A DNA stretch of 24,148 nt. Origin: Stercoripulliclostridium_A sp045535235. Its GTDB lineage: Bacteria; Bacillota; Clostridia; Christensenellales; DTU072. Where the stretch lies: the NCBI GenBank assembly GCA_045535235.1, contig JAZSLG010000141.1:1-24148 (forward strand). The letters are read 5' to 3'. The position numbers and the translations under genes were made by a program. Positions 15,711-23,898 of the stretch are shown here, in pieces. Within the stretch, counting starts at the first letter, position 1; each line of letters starts with the position of its first letter. The notes under the pieces were generated by a model. It saw nothing but the letters and a program-made list of their open reading frames with translations. It searched no databases and was not told the DNA's origin.

Positions 15711-16877
15711 ATGTATAACAATCACCGTTATAGCTACGAAGTACGCTCACGCGTTCCAAGAGTTCCTACCGTAAAAAGGATGAGTCCCGTTGCGGTAGTT
15801 TTTCTTGTGTTGTTTATACTGGGCTCTTGCATAGGCAGTGGATTTTTAGGCGCTCATTTGGTGTCTAAAAATAGTGCAGATAATAATTCAAATACTACCA
15901 ATCCTACCGTTATCTATCGTGATTTTACGGATAGGACGGAAAACCTTTCTTCTACGTCGGAAATTAAAACTCCGGAGCAAGTTGCTAAAGAAGTTAAGCA
16001 AAGCGTGGTTGAAATATATACCGAATCGGCTACTTTTTCCACGCGCAACGCTTCCCTAGTCAGCAGTGGAGCAGGTAGTGGCGTTATAGTGGCAACGGAC
16101 GGCTATATTCTTACCGCCTATCACGTTATAGAGGACGCGGAACAAGTAAAGGTTAGACTTTACAACGGCGAAGAGTATAACGCAGAATGGGTAAGAGGAG
16201 ATAAATTAACCGATATCGCCGTCGTTAAGATTAATGCCAAAACGCTAAATTCAGCAACGGTAGGAGATTCCGACGACTTGTTATCTGGACAAGAAATAGT
16301 TGCTATTGGTAATCCGTTTGGCAGTTTGGGTGGTACCGTAACTTGTGGTAACGTATCGGCAATAAATCGTTCTGTGGAAATTGGTGGGAAGGAGATGAAG
16401 AACTTAGTCCAACTTTCTTGTCCCCTAAATCCCGGCGATAGTGGAGGCGGTATATTTAATATGTACGGAGCGCTTGTCGGCATAGTTAACGCAAGAGGCG
16501 TAGGCGAGTACGGCAATAATATTGGTTTTGCTTCTCCCATTAACGAGACCATGGAATTGGGTGTAGACCTCATAACTCTAGGTTACGTAAAAGGCAGAGT
16601 TAATACCAAGGTATTCGATGTAAGAGAAATTAATAACTCTTCAACCACCGTGGCTGGCTTATATTTTATGGGTGTAAACGGCGAAGACGTACATACTACT
16701 CTTAGGGCTAACGATTACATTGTCTCGGTTGCGGGTGAGACGGTAGCTACCGTTGAGGAGTGGGAAAAAGTACTAAACTCCAAAAAAGTGGGAGACTCAA
16801 TAGAAATAGTTTACAGGAGAAAGGGCGTAGAAGGAACCATAAGGTTGGTTTTGACTAATCGCATCGATTGTGATTAA
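15711..16877 (+). CDS. htrA: HtrA/DegP-type membrane-anchored serine protease with PDZ domain
   Basis: A 388-residue envelope protease/chaperone that degrades misfolded exported proteins. There is a short basic cytosolic N-terminus, one membrane anchor (about 25-45), a Ser/Thr/Asn-rich linker, a trypsin-like domain (about 85-285), and one PDZ domain (about 300-385). Catalytic residues are H138 in AYHVIE, D168 in LTDIAVV and S244 in NPGDSGGGIF; the last motif has GDSGG rather than the more usual GNSGG. The start chosen is ATG 15711 with AGGAG (15702-15706) 4 nt upstream; a TTG start six codons earlier lacks a ribosome site. The response regulator follows after 12 nt, so protease and two-component system form one operon, as in CssRS-type secretion-stress systems. 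Confidence 0.93.
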   Translation: MYNNHRYSYEVRSRVPRVPTVKRMSPVAVVFLVLFILGSCIGSGFLGAHLVSKNSADNNSNTTNPTVIYRDFTDRTENLSSTSEIKTPEQVAKEVKQSVVEIYTESATFSTRNASLVSSGAGSGVIVATDGYILTAYHVIEDAEQVKVRLYNGEEYNAEWVRGDKLTDIAVVKINAKTLNSATVGDSDDLLSGQEIVAIGNPFGSLGGTVTCGNVSAINRSVEIGGKEMKNLVQLSCPLNPGDSGGGIFNMYGALVGIVNARGVGEYGNNIGFASPINETMELGVDLITLGYVKGRVNTKVFDVREINNSSTTVAGLYFMGVNGEDVHTTLRANDYIVSVAGETVATVEEWEKVLNSKKVGDSIEIVYRRKGVEGTIRLVLTNRIDCD

Positions 16878-16889
16878 AGGAGAAGAAAA

Positions 16890-17558
16890 ATGTATAAGGT
16901 ACTAATAGTTGACGATGAACAAGGAATACGCGAACTCGTTGCCAAGTATTGCACGTTAGAAGGCTTTAGTTACGACGAAGCAGAAGATGGTTTGGAAGCA
17001 ATACAAAAGGTTAAGCAAGGATCCTATGATATAGTTATTATGGACGTAATGATGCCCGAGTTGGACGGCTTTAGTGCGGTTAGAGAGATTAGGAAATTCT
17101 CCACCTTACCGGTTATAATGCTTTCTGCACGTACTGAAACGTATGATAAAATACACGGATTGGAAATAGGCGCCGACGATTATATCGGCAAACCCTTCTC
17201 ACCCAAAGAATTAATGCTTCGTATTAATGCGGTTATGAATCGCGTAAACAACCAAAAGACCAACGTTGAAATATATGAAAATCAACTCTTGAGGGTGGAT
17301 TTTACCGCGCGTAAAGTTGCAGTCGAAGGAGTGCAAGTGGACCTTTCCCCCAAGGAATACGAACTACTTTTCTTCATGGTAAAAAATAGAGGGATAGCTC
17401 TTTCACGCGAAAAGCTTTTGAACGAGGTTTGGGGCTATGATTTTTATGGCGACGATAGAACGCTTGATACCCATATTAAGCTATTAAGAAAGAGTCTGGG
17501 TAACGCATCACAATATATTGTAACGTTACGAGGAATGGGTTATAGGTTTGATGGCTAA
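16890..17558 (+). CDS. OmpR/PhoB-family response regulator
   Basis: A 222-residue DNA-binding response regulator. The receiver domain (1-118) has the acidic pair in VDDEQ near the N-terminus, the phosphoacceptor D52 in IMDVMMPELDG, the switch Ser in MLSARTE, and K101 in GKPFSP. The C-terminal winged helix (about 128-222) contains LSPKEYELL, the WGYDFYGDDRTLDTHI recognition region and the closing RGMGYRF. The start is ATG 16890 with AAGGAG 6 nt upstream. It lies 12 nt after htrA and overlaps the kinase gene by 8 nt. By position it is the partner of that kinase and likely controls htrA; it is comparable to CssR, but the orthology is not proven. Confidence 0.95.
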   Translation: MYKVLIVDDEQGIRELVAKYCTLEGFSYDEAEDGLEAIQKVKQGSYDIVIMDVMMPELDGFSAVREIRKFSTLPVIMLSARTETYDKIHGLEIGADDYIGKPFSPKELMLRINAVMNRVNNQKTNVEIYENQLLRVDFTARKVAVEGVQVDLSPKEYELLFFMVKNRGIALSREKLLNEVWGYDFYGDDRTLDTHIKLLRKSLGNASQYIVTLRGMGYRFDG

Positions 17559-19029
17559 AATAAAATTAGATAAAATATACGGGGACAACACCCCGTTATT
17601 TTTAAAAATGCTACTTATATTCGTAGCTTTTTCCCTAATAGTAATTTCGCTATTTTGGGCTCTTGGTTTTGCCATTTCGGGAACTGTTTTTAAGGCTATT
17701 CGCGTAAACGAAGCAAAGAAATCTGCGGATTTAATTGCTGAAAATATCGACAACGCGGACTTGTCCCTTTTGGTAAAAAGGCTTTCATTTGACAACGATG
17801 TTTGTATAATAGTCGCAGATAAAGACGGCGAAATTTATCTTTCACAAGAAGCAAGGGAAGACTGTTCTATCCATGCATTTACTGCGGTATCTATCGAGGG
17901 ATATTACGATAAAGCAAAGGAGAAGGGCGGAGTGTATAGTGAAGAAATGGAGTCCATTCCTCATGATGATAATTATGAAAATACCATTTATGAAGGTAGC
18001 GTTCCAAGGGGTGAACAAGATACCAAAGAATACTACGTTTATACTTTGATTGCAAAAAATGCATTGGGTGAAAATTACGCAATACTAGTTGACACCGTGG
18101 TTAGCCCCACACACGCTTATAACGAAACTTTAATTATAATATTCATTATCGTAAGCGTACTTACGGCAATACTTTCCGGATATTTGAGTTATCGATTAAG
18201 CAATCAAATAAGCGCTCCCATTATCGAACTGACGTCTCAGGCTAAAGAGATTTCTTCTGGTAGCGCGGACCTACAAATAACCGGATCTGGATTTAGAGAA
18301 ATTTTGGAATTGCGTGATAGCTTGCAAGATGCACAAAAAGAAGTTAACGAAGTTGAGCATTATAGACGCGAACTCATTGCAAACGTTTCCCACGACCTAC
18401 GTACCCCGCTTACGCTTATTAAAGGTTATACCGAACTCATGCGCGATATTCCCAGTGAAGCAACTGCGGAAAATTTCCAAGTGGTAATAGATGAAACCAC
18501 TAGGCTTACTAACCTTGTAAACGATATGCTTTCTTTGTCGAAAGAACAAGAGGGAAACGAGGAACTTAATCTCACTCGTTTCGATTTAATCGAGGTGCTG
18601 GATGCGCTTATAGTTAGACATGGAAAACTCATTGAGCATTTGGGATATACGCTTGAATGGGAACACGACGAAAAAGCTTTCGTCTATGCCGATGAAAACA
18701 AGCTCACCCAAGTTGTATACAACCTTATTAATAACGCTGTAAATTATTCTGGCGAAGACAAAAAAGTCGTTGTTAAAGCTTTCGTCAAAGGCGGTATAGT
18801 TAGAGTGGAAGTAATAGATAACGGCGAGGGTGTTGACGTTGAAATACTACCTCATATTTGGGATAGATATTATAAGTCGGATAAATCTCATCGCCGTTCC
18901 ACGGTAGGTACCGGATTGGGCTTATCAATCGTTAAAAGCGTTATGAGTAAGCACCCCGGTGGCGCTTACGGCGTAATAACTTCGGTGGGAGAGGGTTCCA
19001 CCTTCTATATCGAATTGCAAAGGGCGTAA
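17551..19029 (+). CDS. Sensor histidine kinase (HAMP, HisKA, HATPase)
   Basis: A 492-residue membrane kinase. The N-terminal helix (about 18-42) and a second helix (about 188-212) enclose an extracytoplasmic sensor domain of about 145 residues with many acidic residues. A HAMP linker (about 213-265) follows, then the HisKA dimerisation helix with phosphoacceptor H281 in NVSHDLRTP, and the ATPase domain with N394-N395 (N box), DNGEGV (G1) and GTGLGLSIVK (G2). All catalytic motifs are intact. The start is ATG 17551, which overlaps the end of the regulator gene by 8 nt; only a weak AGG lies upstream, so translation is probably coupled. Linkage to htrA suggests it senses envelope or secretion stress. 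Confidence 0.94.
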   Translation: MAKIKLDKIYGDNTPLFLKMLLIFVAFSLIVISLFWALGFAISGTVFKAIRVNEAKKSADLIAENIDNADLSLLVKRLSFDNDVCIIVADKDGEIYLSQEAREDCSIHAFTAVSIEGYYDKAKEKGGVYSEEMESIPHDDNYENTIYEGSVPRGEQDTKEYYVYTLIAKNALGENYAILVDTVVSPTHAYNETLIIIFIIVSVLTAILSGYLSYRLSNQISAPIIELTSQAKEISSGSADLQITGSGFREILELRDSLQDAQKEVNEVEHYRRELIANVSHDLRTPLTLIKGYTELMRDIPSEATAENFQVVIDETTRLTNLVNDMLSLSKEQEGNEELNLTRFDLIEVLDALIVRHGKLIEHLGYTLEWEHDEKAFVYADENKLTQVVYNLINNAVNYSGEDKKVVVKAFVKGGIVRVEVIDNGEGVDVEILPHIWDRYYKSDKSHRRSTVGTGLGLSIVKSVMSKHPGGAYGVITSVGEGSTFYIELQRA

Positions 19030-19034
19030 GTAGC

Positions 19035-19535
19035 ATGGCACTGGAAATAGAAAGAAAATTTTTAATTAAAAAATTACCCGATGAAACTCTTTTGGATATG
19101 GGCGCAAAGGTAAAAGAAATAGAACAAGCCTTTCTTGTGCCGGATAAAGATTTTCCGGTGCGCCGTATAAGAATGGTTGAAGAAGATGGGTGTAGGAGAT
19201 ATTTTTTCACTCTTAAGCGTCCTACAAAAGGCGAGTTCACCAGAGAAGAAATAGAACGAGAAATAGGGCTAGAATTGTATCTTGAGCTACAAAAAGAGCG
19301 TGATTTTGCGTTGAATATAATCTTCAAAAAGAGATACGTTATTGCTAAAAACGCGCTAAACTATGAGATTGACAGATTTCCTTTTTTTAGAAACTTTGAC
19401 GTGATGGAAATAGAACTTCCCAGTGAAGATACTCCCTATGAAGTGCCAAAAGAAATAGAGATAATAAAAGAGGTTACGAAAGATTTTAGGTTTACTAATT
19501 ATTCGTTAGCTAAAAAAATCCCAATTGATTTTTAA
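19035..19535 (+). CDS. CYTH-domain protein (triphosphate-tunnel metalloenzyme family)
   Basis: A 166-residue soluble protein starting with the diagnostic EIERKFLI segment (residues 4-11), followed by alternating charged strands: RRIRMVEEDG, TLKRPTKGEFTREEIEREI, KKRYVI, EIDRFPFF and MEIELPSE. CYTH proteins form an eight-stranded tunnel that binds triphosphates with metal; members include adenylate cyclase CyaB, thiamine triphosphatase and short-chain polyphosphatases, and bacterial ones are often tripolyphosphatases. Which reaction applies here cannot be told. It starts 5 nt after the kinase stop with only a weak AGGG upstream, so it is the last gene of the htrA unit and ends at the terminator at 19537. 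Confidence 0.87.
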   Translation: MALEIERKFLIKKLPDETLLDMGAKVKEIEQAFLVPDKDFPVRRIRMVEEDGCRRYFFTLKRPTKGEFTREEIEREIGLELYLELQKERDFALNIIFKKRYVIAKNALNYEIDRFPFFRNFDVMEIELPSEDTPYEVPKEIEIIKEVTKDFRFTNYSLAKKIPIDF

Positions 19536-19536
19536 T

Positions 19537-19565
19537 AAACTCACCATTGTGTGAGTTTTATTTTA
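19537..19565 (+). terminator. Terminator of the htrA-RR-HK-CYTH unit
   Basis: The stem is AAACTCAC/GTGAGTTT (19537-19544 with 19551-19558), the loop CATTGT, and a T-rich tail TATTTTATATTTT follows. It lies just after the CYTH stop codon. Confidence 0.85.
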
Positions 19566-19587
19566 TATTTTATAACATTAATTTTAA

Positions 19588-19616
19588 TTGTTAATTAAAT
19601 TAACTTATGTTAAAAT
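19588..19616 (+). promoter_or_regulatory. Promoter of the ecfA1-ecfA2-ecfT-truA unit, 9 nt before the ATG
   Basis: TTGTTA (19588-19593), 17-bp spacer, TAAAAT (19611-19616). ATG at 19626 follows after nine bases, so the predicted 5' UTR is 0-4 nt. The AT-rich surroundings make chance matches easier than at the other promoters. Confidence 0.62.
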
Positions 19617-19625
19617 AAATAAGTT

Positions 19626-20486
19626 ATGGAAAATCAAGTAGAAAATAAAAACGTCGTTATAGAAATGCAAAATTTATCCTACGACTATCGTAACGCGGAG
19701 GGCGAAACTATTGCTCGTGGCGTTAAGAACGTTAACCTTACCATAGGTAGGGGTGAATTTTGCGTGTTACTTGGACATAATGGTTCGGGGAAAAGCACTC
19801 TTGCAAAGCTTCTTAACGGCTTTATTCTTCCCGATGAAGGAAGTGTAAAAGTTAATGGTATAGATACTGTGGACGAAAACAGAATTTACGAAATTCGTTC
19901 CAAAATAGGTATGGTTTTCCAAAATCCCGACAATCAAATGGTAGCTTCTATTATAGAAGACGATCTTGCCTTCGGCCCCGAAAATTTGGGTGTGCCACGC
20001 GAGGAGATAGAGGAACGTATAACGTGGGCGCTCGAAACGGTAAATATGAGCGAACATCGTCATCGTTCCCCTAATAAACTTAGTGGCGGTCAAAAACAGC
20101 GTATTGCAATTGCAAGCGTTCTATCTATGCTTCCCGAGATACTTGTACTAGATGAATCGACTGCAATGCTAGACCCTAAGGGTAGGCAAGAAGTAATGGA
20201 GACGGCTATTCGATTAAATAAAGAAAAATCCATGACGGTAATTTTGATTACCCACTATATGGAAGAGGCTATTAAAGCCGATAAGGTAATAGTGCTTAAC
20301 GAAGGCGAGATTTTCTGTACCGGTACCCCCAGAGAAGTTTTTGCACAAAAAGATATCATAAAAAAAGCATCGCTTGAACTTCCTGTTGCGACCTCTATTT
20401 CTATGACTTTACAAGAAATGGGTTACGACGTGGACTTTGCTTTGACCGACGAGGAGCTTGCGGAGAATATATGCAAATTAAAGTAG
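19626..20486 (+). CDS. ecfA1: ECF transporter ATPase subunit EcfA1
   Basis: A 286-residue ATPase of the group II energy-coupling factor module, which with EcfA2 and EcfT powers uptake of vitamins and metal ions by interchangeable S-components. Walker A is GHNGSGKST (50-58), the Q-loop lies in FQNPDNQM, the signature LSGGQ is at 152-156, Walker B is LVLDES with D176-E177, and a switch His lies in THYMEEA. No S-component gene is in the window, as expected for a shared module. No ribosome site precedes ATG 19626, an in-frame TAA stands at 19620-19622, and the promoter -10 box ends 9 nt upstream, so the mRNA is probably leaderless. The end overlaps ecfA2 by 16 nt. Confidence 0.95.
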   Translation: MENQVENKNVVIEMQNLSYDYRNAEGETIARGVKNVNLTIGRGEFCVLLGHNGSGKSTLAKLLNGFILPDEGSVKVNGIDTVDENRIYEIRSKIGMVFQNPDNQMVASIIEDDLAFGPENLGVPREEIEERITWALETVNMSEHRHRSPNKLSGGQKQRIAIASVLSMLPEILVLDESTAMLDPKGRQEVMETAIRLNKEKSMTVILITHYMEEAIKADKVIVLNEGEIFCTGTPREVFAQKDIIKKASLELPVATSISMTLQEMGYDVDFALTDEELAENICKLK

Positions 20487-21328
20487 AAAATCTTAGATAT
20501 ACCTATTCTCCCAAAACACCTTTTGAAAAGGTGGCTCTTGACGATATAAGTTTTGTCATAAACGAAGGGGATACCATTGGAATAATAGGCTCCACAGGCT
20601 CGGGTAAAAGTACTCTTTGTCAACATTTCAACGCCCTCATTCGTATTTCGCACGGTAAGATTTTCGTAGGGGAAATGGAGTTGCATTCCAAAAAGTTAGA
20701 TCTTGGCACGTTGCGTAAAACGGTGGGAATGCTTTTCCAATATCCCGAATATCAGCTTTTTGCCGATACTGTAAAAGACGACGTAGAGTTTGGTCCACTA
20801 AACTTCGGCATGTCAAAAGAAGATGCAAGCATACTTTCCAAGTACGCTTTGGAGTTAACCGGTTTAGATTATGAAGAAGTGAAAGATAAATCTCCCTTTG
20901 AGCTTTCTGGTGGTCAAAAGAGACGCGCTGCAATTGCAGGTGTGATCGCTTCTCGCCCCGAAATTTTGGTGTTAGACGAGCCTACTGCAGGGTTGGACCC
21001 ACAAGGAAAGAGAGAAATTTTAGACCTCGTTAAAAAGCTTAAAGAAAGCTACGTTAAAACGGTAATCATGATTTCGCACAATATGGATGAAATCGCCGAA
21101 TATTGTAATAGAGTTATAGTGCTAAACGAATCCAAGCTTTTATACGACACTACCCCCAGAGAGTTGTTTTCGCACCCGGAAAAATTACAGGAAACGGGTT
21201 TGGAAGTACCACACGTAGTAGCGCTTGCTTTAAGCCTAAAAGAAAAAGGAATAGACCTTGGCGAAACACCGCTTACAAAAAAAGAATTCGTTGACCTACT
21301 TACGAGGAGGCTACCATGCGTGAAGTAA
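20471..21328 (+). CDS. ecfA2: ECF transporter ATPase subunit EcfA2
   Basis: A 285-residue second ATPase of the ECF module, which pairs with EcfA1. Walker A is GSTGSGKST (40-48), the Q-loop is in FQYPEYQLF, the signature LSGGQ is at 145-149, Walker B is LVLDEP with D169-E170, and the switch His is in SHNMDE. LFADTVKDDVEFGP is typical of EcfA2. The start is ATG 20471 with GGAG (20462-20465) 5 nt upstream, inside the 16-nt overlap with ecfA1. The end overlaps ecfT by 13 nt, so the subunits are translationally coupled. Confidence 0.95.
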   Translation: MQIKVENLRYTYSPKTPFEKVALDDISFVINEGDTIGIIGSTGSGKSTLCQHFNALIRISHGKIFVGEMELHSKKLDLGTLRKTVGMLFQYPEYQLFADTVKDDVEFGPLNFGMSKEDASILSKYALELTGLDYEEVKDKSPFELSGGQKRRAAIAGVIASRPEILVLDEPTAGLDPQGKREILDLVKKLKESYVKTVIMISHNMDEIAEYCNRVIVLNESKLLYDTTPRELFSHPEKLQETGLEVPHVVALALSLKEKGIDLGETPLTKKEFVDLLTRRLPCVK

Positions 21329-22128
21329 GTTTTGGTCAATACTATCCAAGCAATTCCGTTGTACACAAGCTTGATGCCAGGGTGAAGTTACTTCTTACTG
21401 TAGCCTTTATCGTAATGGTGTTTTTAGTAAAGAATTTGTATGCTTACGTGGCGGTAGGCACATTCATATTACTTGTTACTTTGGTATCCCGAGTTCCGGT
21501 TTTAAGGGTATTAAAAAGCATTAAAGCGATTATTTTTATCGTCATTATAATGAGCATAATTAACCTGTTTGCAAATGCGGAAGGTAAGGTGCTTTGTTCA
21601 TGGTGGATTTTTACCATTACCGATGGCGGTATTCTTACTGCCGTCAATCTTGCACTAAGGTTAATCTTCCTCGTAATGGGTACTTCGTTATTGACTTATA
21701 CAACCACGCCAATGGAACTTACCGACGGCATGGAAAGCCTAATGTACCCGTTAAAACTAATTAAAGTGCCTACCCATGATATTGCAATAATAATGTCAAT
21801 TGCACTTCGTTTCATTCCTATTTTGATGGAAGAGGTAGACAAGATTATGATGGCGCAAAAAGCAAGGGGTGCTTGCTTTGATAGAGGCGGTTTATTAAAG
21901 CGTGCAAAAGCGCTTTTGCCGGTACTAATTCCACTGTTCGTTTCTGCTTTTAGGCGTGCAGACGAATTGGCTTTGGCACTGGATGCAAGGTGCTATAACG
22001 CCACGCCCAATCGAACGAAATATAAGAAAGCTACGTTATCATTACGTGACCTTTTTGCTACTTTGGTTACCGGTATTTTTATTACGTTAGTTGTTGCGGT
22101 AAATAATAACTTTTGGGGGTTGTATTAA
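21316..22128 (+). CDS. ecfT: ECF transporter transmembrane subunit EcfT
   Basis: A 270-residue integral membrane scaffold (CbiQ family) linking the two ATPases to the substrate-binding S-component. Several hydrophobic helices are visible (about 23-62, 73-90, 105-125, 145-170 and 245-265). The two coupling-helix Ala-Arg motifs are present as QKARGACFDRG and ALDARCYN; the second has Cys after Arg rather than Gly, which I recall from other Clostridia. The start is ATG 21316 with AGGAGG (21305-21310) 5 nt upstream. Its TAA shares one base with the truA start. Confidence 0.94.
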   Translation: MREVSFGQYYPSNSVVHKLDARVKLLLTVAFIVMVFLVKNLYAYVAVGTFILLVTLVSRVPVLRVLKSIKAIIFIVIIMSIINLFANAEGKVLCSWWIFTITDGGILTAVNLALRLIFLVMGTSLLTYTTTPMELTDGMESLMYPLKLIKVPTHDIAIIMSIALRFIPILMEEVDKIMMAQKARGACFDRGGLLKRAKALLPVLIPLFVSAFRRADELALALDARCYNATPNRTKYKKATLSLRDLFATLVTGIFITLVVAVNNNFWGLY

Positions 22129-22874
22129 TGCGCTACGCTATGGTTGTAGAATACGACGGCACCGATTATGCAGGTTGGCAACGCCAAAAGAACGCGATAT
22201 CTGTTCAACAAAAAATAGAAGAGGCGCTAGAAATAGTGCTTGGTGTAAAAACGATTATTTATGCCAGTGGAAGAACGGATAGCGGTGTACATGCAGAGGG
22301 TCAAGTAGCTCATTTTGAGAGTGAAAAGGAACTTAATACTCGTAGCACGACGTATTCGGTAAACAGTTTGCTTCCAAGCGACGTTAAAATACAACGAATG
22401 TTCAAAGTTGCTCCGGATTTTCACGCTCAGTATTCTGCTAAGCGCAAAACATACGTATATCGTAGTTACGTTAACGAGAGTGCATCGCCGTTAAAAGACC
22501 GTTTTTATGCACGTGTTTTACCTCCCGTAGACGTGGAAAAAATGAAAAGGGCAAGCCGTGCGCTAATTGGAAAGCATGACTTTAAGGCGTTTTGTTCAAC
22601 CGGAAGTTCCATTAATAGTACGGAAAGAGAGATTTACGAGTTTAATATAGTGGAAAAAGGTGATGAGGTAATTTTTGAAATTACCGGAAACGGTTTTCTT
22701 TACAACATGGTTAGAATTATGGTAGGAACGCTATATTTTATTGGAAAAGGCAAACTTCCCGAGACCGCAATAGAAGAAATGCTTACTACGGGAAATAGAA
22801 AAGCGGGCGGAAAAACCTACCCCGCTTGTGGTTTGTGCTTGAAACAAGTGGAATATATTGATTATAATGAATAA
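22128..22874 (+). CDS. truA: tRNA pseudouridine(38-40) synthase
   Basis: A 248-residue enzyme that converts uridines 38-40 of the tRNA anticodon stem-loop to pseudouridine. The N-terminal VEYDGTDYAGWQ segment and the catalytic motif GRTDSGVHA with D51 are clear, as is the later family segment GNGFLYNMVRIMVGTL. The start is ATG 22128-22130, overlapping the ecfT stop as TAATG, with GGGGG (22115-22119) 8 nt upstream. It is the last gene of the ecf unit; no convincing terminator follows, so some transcripts may read into rplM. The order ecfA1-ecfA2-ecfT-truA-rplM-rpsI is the usual one in Firmicutes. Confidence 0.95.
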   Translation: MRYAMVVEYDGTDYAGWQRQKNAISVQQKIEEALEIVLGVKTIIYASGRTDSGVHAEGQVAHFESEKELNTRSTTYSVNSLLPSDVKIQRMFKVAPDFHAQYSAKRKTYVYRSYVNESASPLKDRFYARVLPPVDVEKMKRASRALIGKHDFKAFCSTGSSINSTEREIYEFNIVEKGDEVIFEITGNGFLYNMVRIMVGTLYFIGKGKLPETAIEEMLTTGNRKAGGKTYPACGLCLKQVEYIDYNE

Positions 22875-22910
22875 AAATATAATTTTTAGTGAAAAAATAT
22901 CGTTTTTTAT

Positions 22911-22939
22911 TTGACTTATCTTAAGTAATATAATATTAT
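22911..22939 (+). promoter_or_regulatory. Promoter of rplM-rpsI
   Basis: TTGACT (22911-22916), 17-bp spacer, TATTAT (22934-22939). The predicted start near 22945-22946 gives a leader of about 72 nt. An overlapping TATAAT (22930-22935) would leave a spacer of only 13 bp. Confidence 0.75.
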
Positions 22940-22944
22940 ATTTA

Positions 22945-23010
22945 GGCACGCGACATTTTTGAGAAAGAACTAGCCCCTCCGACTCAAAAGAATCGATAAA
23001 AAACTGGAGG
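22945..23010 (+). promoter_or_regulatory. Structured leader of rplM, possible L13 autoregulatory leader
   Basis: The region between the predicted transcription start and the ribosome site is unusually rich in structure for so AT-rich a genome. CCTCC (22976-22980) is complementary to the ribosome site GGAGG (23006-23010). Within it, CGACTC and GAATCG around AAAA form a small hairpin with one mismatch. Low-GC Gram-positives carry an L13 leader (Rfam family L13_leader) at exactly this place. The match to the family is from memory and position, not from a covariance search. Confidence 0.5.
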
Positions 23011-23017
23011 ATTTACC

Positions 23018-23452
23018 ATGAAATCATATATGGCAAAGCCCGAAAACGTTGAAAGAAAATGGTACGTAGTGGATGCTACCGGCATGGCACTAGGTAGACT
23101 TGCAAGCCAAGTTGCAATGATTCTTCGTGGCAAGAATAAGCCCACCTTCACTCCCAACGTTGATACGGGTGATTACGTTATCGTTATTAACTGTGACAAA
23201 GTTGTTCTAACCGGTAAAAAGTTAGAAAAGAAATACTATCGTTACCACACTGGTTACGTTGGCGGTTTGAAAGAAATCCGTTACGACAAACTAATGGCAA
23301 CCAAGCCCGAGTTCGCAGTAAAGCACGCTGTTAAAGGTATGCTTCCCAAGAACACCATCGGCAGACATATGCTTTCCAAACTCTTTGTTTATGCTGGCGC
23401 TGAACACAAGCAACAAGCACAACAACCCGTTGAGTTAAAGCTTAATTATTAA
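23018..23452 (+). CDS. rplM: 50S ribosomal protein L13 (uL13)
   Basis: A 144-residue ribosomal protein of the large subunit, of normal length. The conserved W-Y-V-V-D-A opening, G-M-A-L-G-R-L-A, L-R-G-K-N-K-P, the D-T-G-D-Y-V-I-V-I-N segment, and G-M-L-P-K-N and G-R near the C-terminus are all present. The start is ATG 23018 with GGAGG (23006-23010) 7 nt upstream. rpsI follows after 10 nt with its own GAGGTGA. The promoter at 22911 and the leader in front suggest feedback control of the pair by L13. Confidence 0.98.
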   Translation: MKSYMAKPENVERKWYVVDATGMALGRLASQVAMILRGKNKPTFTPNVDTGDYVIVINCDKVVLTGKKLEKKYYRYHTGYVGGLKEIRYDKLMATKPEFAVKHAVKGMLPKNTIGRHMLSKLFVYAGAEHKQQAQQPVELKLNY

Positions 23453-23462
23453 GAGGTGAATT

Positions 23463-23879
23463 ATGACCGCAAAGAAAGTTATTAAAAAGAAAGTTCAATA
23501 CTGGGGAACCGGCAGACGTAAAAAAGCTATTGCTCGCGTAAGACTTATTCCCGGTGGCGAAGGCAATATCGTTATTAATAAGAGAACTATCGACCAATAT
23601 TTCGGTCTTGAAACCCTCAAGTTCATCGTACGTCAACCCTTAGTTCTTACTTCTACTCTTGATAAGTATGACGTAGCAGTTAACGTTCGTGGTGGTGGTA
23701 CTACCGGACAAGCAGGCGCTATCCGTCATGGTATAGCAAGAGCTCTTTGCTTGGTAGATGAAACTCTTCGTCCTTCTCTAAAGGCTGCAGGTTTCCTAAC
23801 TCGTGACCCCAGAATGAAAGAACGTAAGAAATACGGTCTACACAAGGCTCGTAAAGCACCTCAATTCTCAAAGAGATAA
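23463..23879 (+). CDS. rpsI: 30S ribosomal protein S9 (uS9)
   Basis: A 138-residue small-subunit protein. GTGRRKKAIARVRL (16-29), NVRGGGTTGQAGAIRHGIAR, DPRMKERKKYG and the basic C-terminal end KAPQFSKR, which reaches the P-site tRNA, are intact. The usual bacterial length is about 130; here there is a Lys-rich N-terminal extension of a few residues. The start is ATG 23463 with GAGGTGA just upstream. It is co-transcribed with rplM and ends at the terminator at 23899. Confidence 0.98.
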   Translation: MTAKKVIKKKVQYWGTGRRKKAIARVRLIPGGEGNIVINKRTIDQYFGLETLKFIVRQPLVLTSTLDKYDVAVNVRGGGTTGQAGAIRHGIARALCLVDETLRPSLKAAGFLTRDPRMKERKKYGLHKARKAPQFSKR

Positions 23880-23898
23880 GAGAGCGAACAAGTTATCA

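Noticed and set aside
22875..22910. A-run and T-run that could form a truA terminator
   Set aside because: The possible hairpin is only A-T pairs with no GC core.
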